From CAZIUL01 sp964542475 (GTDB lineage: Bacteria; Planctomycetota; B15-G4; CAYZWU01): a stretch of DNA of 7,321 nt. Under the pieces are notes generated by a model. The model was not told the origin of the DNA. It saw only the letters and a program-made list of their open reading frames with translations, and made no database searches. Position numbers and translations under genes: made by a program. The first letter of the stretch is position 1. Each line of letters starts with the position of its first letter. The DNA lies in the NCBI GenBank assembly GCA_964542475.1, contig CAZIUL010000108.1, positions 1 through 7,321 of the forward strand, in the 5' to 3' direction. Shown here piece after piece: positions 4,361-7,321 of the stretch.

Positions 4361-7246
4361 CTACCGCCGTCGAGCCCGTATGACGTGTCTTCCCGCCGGA
4401 ATCGACGCCTGGCGGCGCCGGAACAATCCACGTGCCAAGGGCAGGGCAGCGCCATTCAGGAGCGCCGGCTCGGTGCAACCTTCCGGCAGGACGACGGTCG
4501 CCGTCGCGCCCTCGGGAATGATGACTCGCAGCACGAACTCCTTCTCCGTTCGCTCCCAGGCGCAGGTCACCGGACCGAGTGGTGTCAGCGTTTCACCCCG
4601 GCACCACTCCAGCCTCCCGGGCTCCGGCGCGATCATGATCTGGCGCCAGCCGACGGTTCCAGGCGCTTGGCGCAGCCCGAGGACCCAGCCGTAGAACCAC
4701 TCCATGACGTGGCCGAGCATGCAGTGGTTCAGCGAGTTGCTGCCGATGGTACGCGCGTCCCAGGATTCCGGCATGGTGGTAAGACCTCTGGCCAGAATGC
4801 CGCCGTAACTACCTTTCGAGGTGCGCGAGTAGACGCGGTGTAGAATGTCGGAGCGCCCCGCCTCGGCGAGAGCACGGATGAAGAAGAGGTGCCCGACATC
4901 GCCCGGCGTCTGCTGCCATTGGCGCTGCTCGAGGTCGTCGAGGATCGCCTCCAACACCGCCTTGCGATCTTCGGGCGGAACGAGATCCGCGCAGAGAGCC
5001 ATCGCGTGGGAGGTCTGCGGGCTGCCGTTGTGCCGCAGCGCCTTCTCTCCGGAATCGTAGAAGCGGGCGAGAAACGCCGTTCGCACCTTCTCAAAAAGCA
5101 CCTCGTAGCGCCGCGCATCCTCCCTTCGCCCGAGCAGAAGCGCCGACTTCGATACGGCACGAATGCACATCGCCCAGCACGCGGTGGCGCTGAGTTCCAC
5201 CGGGGTGAAGCGACTCGGCCCGGGAGGATGACCGTGGCCGTAGTCGTACCAGTCGCCGAGCGAGCCGGGCGCGATCCCCTCCGGTGAGATGTCGTCGATG
5301 TGATCGACGAAGCGCTTCATCGAGTCGTATCGCCGGCGCAACACGTTCACATCGCCGTTCCACTCGTAGACCTGCCAGGGCAGGAGCACGCCGGCCGCGC
5401 CCCACTCCACGGTCCAGGCATAGGCGTCATCCACATCACGCAAGAGGTAACGCGGTGCAACGGTCAGGATACGTCCGCTGTCGAGCTGCGCGTCCGACAC
5501 GTCGCGGTTGATCTTCTCGTGCCAGGCGCTGCAGTCGTAGCGATATAGGAAGGGGCGAGCCAGTAGGTGAGCGCACTCCAGCCAGCCGAGCTTCTCGCGG
5601 TGTGGACAATCGCTCAGGACATAAGTCATGTTCGAGCGCATAGCCCAATCGACGAGGTCGTGGGTGCGCTCGAAGAGCTCGCTGGAGCACTCGAAGCGCC
5701 CCGTCGTCCGGTTTCCGGCTCGGACGTGCACCAGCTCGAGGGATTCCATCACCGGCAGCCCCTCGGGATTCGGCCGGCCGGCGGGCACGGCGCCCTTCAG
5801 CTGGACGAACCGGAAGCCGTGGTAGTGGAAGATCCACTGGTGCGTCTCCGGCCCGCCCCCGCGAAGCGTGTAGCGGAACAGCGCGTTCCGGCCGTGCAGG
5901 TTCAACTGACGGACGAAACCCTCCTCGTCGATCACCTCACTCGGCAAGAGCTCGATGAGAGCCCCTGCCTCTCCGCGCACGCAAAAGCGCATGATCGCGG
6001 AGCAGTTCTGCGGGTAGATGTAGGACCAGGTTCCCGGTTCGGGCTGCAGGACCTTCTCCGGCTGGAACACCTCGCACTCGACCAGGCCGGGGAAGTCCTG
6101 GGGAACCAACGCAGCCGCGGGATCCTTAGCGAGCCGTGCCCGTTTCCAGCGACTATCCTCGAATCCAGGCTGATCCCAGCCTTCCGGCCACAACCGTGCA
6201 TCGAAGTCCTCCCCGGCGAAGATGTGCGAGAAAACTACCGGCCCGTCGCTCGTCTTCCAGTCGGAGTCGGTCTCGACCGCCTGAACCCGGCCATCCCGGT
6301 AGCGGATCTCGGCGCGTGCTCGCAACAGAAACGCCTGCCCCTTGCTGAAATCGGGCATCGCATCCCCTTTGGTCCAGCGACCGGGCAGCGGCGAGCCGAC
6401 CTTCCAGAAGCTGTTGCCGAGCAGCACCCCGAGAGTGTTCGCTCCCTGCTGCAGGTGCTCGGCGAAGTCGAGCTCCCGGTAGTAGATGCGTTCGTCGTAT
6501 TGCGACCAGGCCTGGTTGATCCGCGTCGCGCCTACGCAGCAACCGTTCAGGCGCAGCTCGTGATGGCCGAGGCCGACGATGAAGATCCGTGCGGAGTCGA
6601 CCTCGCCTTCGACCGTGAACTCGTGGCGGAAGAGCGGGCATGGTCCCTCCGGCGCGCGGAAACGCCACGGCGGCGAGTCGGCGGGGCCGAGGCGTACGAC
6701 TTCCCCCTCCGGGGCTCGCCAGACGAGCGGGAGGGTTCGCCTGTTACCCGAGTCATCGGCGACCGCCAGCGCCGCGAGCAAACCCGCCGGATTCTCCGCT
6801 CCCCCTTGCCCGGTGGTGTTCTCCGCTACGACCTCGATGCGATTTCGCCCCGGTTGCAGAGTATCGGTGATGCGGAGCTCGGAGAACGAGCTCCAGCTGT
6901 CGTTCTCGCCCACCGCCTGCCCGTTGACACTGAACTCGGCGCGGTTGTCCGCTGCGACCCAGAGTACGGCTTCCGCGGGCAACGGTTCGGAAATCACCAC
7001 CTCCGCGACCAGGCGCACCCTGCCGACCGGAGCTGCGACGGTCGTCGGTGTGCTCGCTCCTGGCGAGGCGACCCAGATCCACTCCACCTGTTCCAGCGGA
7101 TGAATATCCCGCGAATTGGTGATCCACCTCGCTCCATGGAAGACGCCGGCGTCTGCATCGTCGGCTTGCGGCGCGGGTAAAGCCGTTGCGCCGCAAGCAG
7201 CACACACGAGAAAGGAAAGCATGGCGATCATCGTAGAGCACCTCAT
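4361..7246 (-). CDS. Exported GH78 family alpha-L-rhamnosidase
   Basis: A 961-residue enzyme, normal length for GH78, predicted to release terminal L-rhamnose from plant or microbial glycans by an inverting mechanism. Domains: signal sequence (about 1-22), accessory beta-sandwich (about 36-180), the N-terminal rhamnosidase domain (about 205-385, with GLGHHELRLNG), a concanavalin-like domain (about 395-510), the (alpha/alpha)6 catalytic barrel (about 515-860) and a C-terminal beta-sandwich (about 862-955). The catalytic signature is SDCPHREKLGWLE (545-557), giving D546, E551 and E557. The general base candidate is E849 in GHVMEWFYGW. Many GH78 enzymes read DCPQRDERLGWTGD here, so E557 stands where Asp is usual, as in a known REKLGW subgroup. 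The start is uncertain: M1 (7246) has no ribosome site but supplies R2 to the signal peptide, while M6 (7231) has GAGG 9 nt upstream. It is much more GC-rich than the other genes. Confidence 0.9.
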   Translation of the reverse strand: MRCSTMIAMLSFLVCAACGATALPAPQADDADAGVFHGARWITNSRDIHPLEQVEWIWVASPGASTPTTVAAPVGRVRLVAEVVISEPLPAEAVLWVAADNRAEFSVNGQAVGENDSWSSFSELRITDTLQPGRNRIEVVAENTTGQGGAENPAGLLAALAVADDSGNRRTLPLVWRAPEGEVVRLGPADSPPWRFRAPEGPCPLFRHEFTVEGEVDSARIFIVGLGHHELRLNGCCVGATRINQAWSQYDERIYYRELDFAEHLQQGANTLGVLLGNSFWKVGSPLPGRWTKGDAMPDFSKGQAFLLRARAEIRYRDGRVQAVETDSDWKTSDGPVVFSHIFAGEDFDARLWPEGWDQPGFEDSRWKRARLAKDPAAALVPQDFPGLVECEVFQPEKVLQPEPGTWSYIYPQNCSAIMRFCVRGEAGALIELLPSEVIDEEGFVRQLNLHGRNALFRYTLRGGGPETHQWIFHYHGFRFVQLKGAVPAGRPNPEGLPVMESLELVHVRAGNRTTGRFECSSELFERTHDLVDWAMRSNMTYVLSDCPHREKLGWLECAHLLARPFLYRYDCSAWHEKINRDVSDAQLDSGRILTVAPRYLLRDVDDAYAWTVEWGAAGVLLPWQVYEWNGDVNVLRRRYDSMKRFVDHIDDISPEGIAPGSLGDWYDYGHGHPPGPSRFTPVELSATACWAMCIRAVSKSALLLGRREDARRYEVLFEKVRTAFLARFYDSGEKALRHNGSPQTSHAMALCADLVPPEDRKAVLEAILDDLEQRQWQQTPGDVGHLFFIRALAEAGRSDILHRVYSRTSKGSYGGILARGLTTMPESWDARTIGSNSLNHCMLGHVMEWFYGWVLGLRQAPGTVGWRQIMIAPEPGRLEWCRGETLTPLGPVTCAWERTEKEFVLRVIIPEGATATVVLPEGCTEPALLNGAALPLARGLFRRRQASIPAGRHVIRARRR

Positions 7247-7267
7247 CAGGGAGTCAGCAGCCGCACC

Positions 7268-7280
7268 GGGGGGGGGGGGG
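7268..7280. repeat. Homopolymer of 13 G upstream of the rhamnosidase
   Basis: Thirteen consecutive G on the plus strand (C on the coding strand) begin 22 bp upstream of the rhamnosidase start. Such tracts slip during replication and can vary expression when placed in a promoter or 5' leader. They are also a common site of sequencing error or mis-joined assembly. Beyond it, 7281-7321 is AT-rich, with no gene visible. Confidence 0.8.
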
Positions 7281-7321
7281 TAAAGTAAAACAACCGCGAT
7301 TTTTCCAACAACAGCAAGTAC

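Noticed and set aside
5567..7180. 537-codon open frame on the plus strand
   Set aside because: It is fully antisense to the GH78 gene, whose domains and motifs are clear. Its product is low-complexity Arg/Leu/Pro-rich with no motif, a typical shadow in GC-rich DNA.
7180..7246. Lipoprotein signal in the rhamnosidase
   Set aside because: Cys15 and Cys18 follow a hydrophobic stretch, but no proper lipobox is present (VCAAC lacks the Leu-like residue at -3), so a normal signal peptide is more likely.

Overview
The window reads as an accessory or genomic-island stretch of a Gram-negative bacterium, built from three blocks of different base composition. The left block (1 to about 1,040) is AT-rich and looks like a piece of an integron cassette array read on the minus strand. 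It holds a compact cupin gene cassette, a folded attC site, and a second cassette-like gene (aquaporin Z) that breaks off after about 55 codons at an unidentified junction. The attC between the two genes has been split by a 159-bp palindromic MITE-like element with 17-bp terminal inverted repeats and a 4-bp target duplication (TTAT). No integrase gene is visible, so this could be a cassette cluster without integrase (CALIN) or the edge of a larger integron.

The middle block (about 1,180 to 4,300) carries two convergent genes. The first is a membrane-anchored calcineurin-like metallophosphoesterase on the plus strand. The second is a 625-residue membrane-anchored protein on the minus strand whose C-terminal half is a regular array of 26-27-residue units carrying a D-x-x-G-x-D-x-Y signature. 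I recognise no named family for the second, and it is the most unusual protein here.

The right block (4,361 to 7,246) is markedly more GC-rich (sampled lines near 65 percent) and encodes one large exported family GH78 alpha-L-rhamnosidase on the minus strand. A run of 13 G lies just upstream of its start. The composition break suggests a different history for this gene, or a join in the assembly.

Taxonomy is uncertain. The MITE-like ends, the cassette array and the repeat protein remind me of Desulfobacterota (Deltaproteobacteria) or related environmental bacteria, but this is an impression, not a result. Functionally the genes do not form one obvious pathway. The rhamnosidase and the repeat protein could share a cell-envelope or extracellular role and lie in tandem on the minus strand 143 bp apart. 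The left block is mobile cargo in decay.
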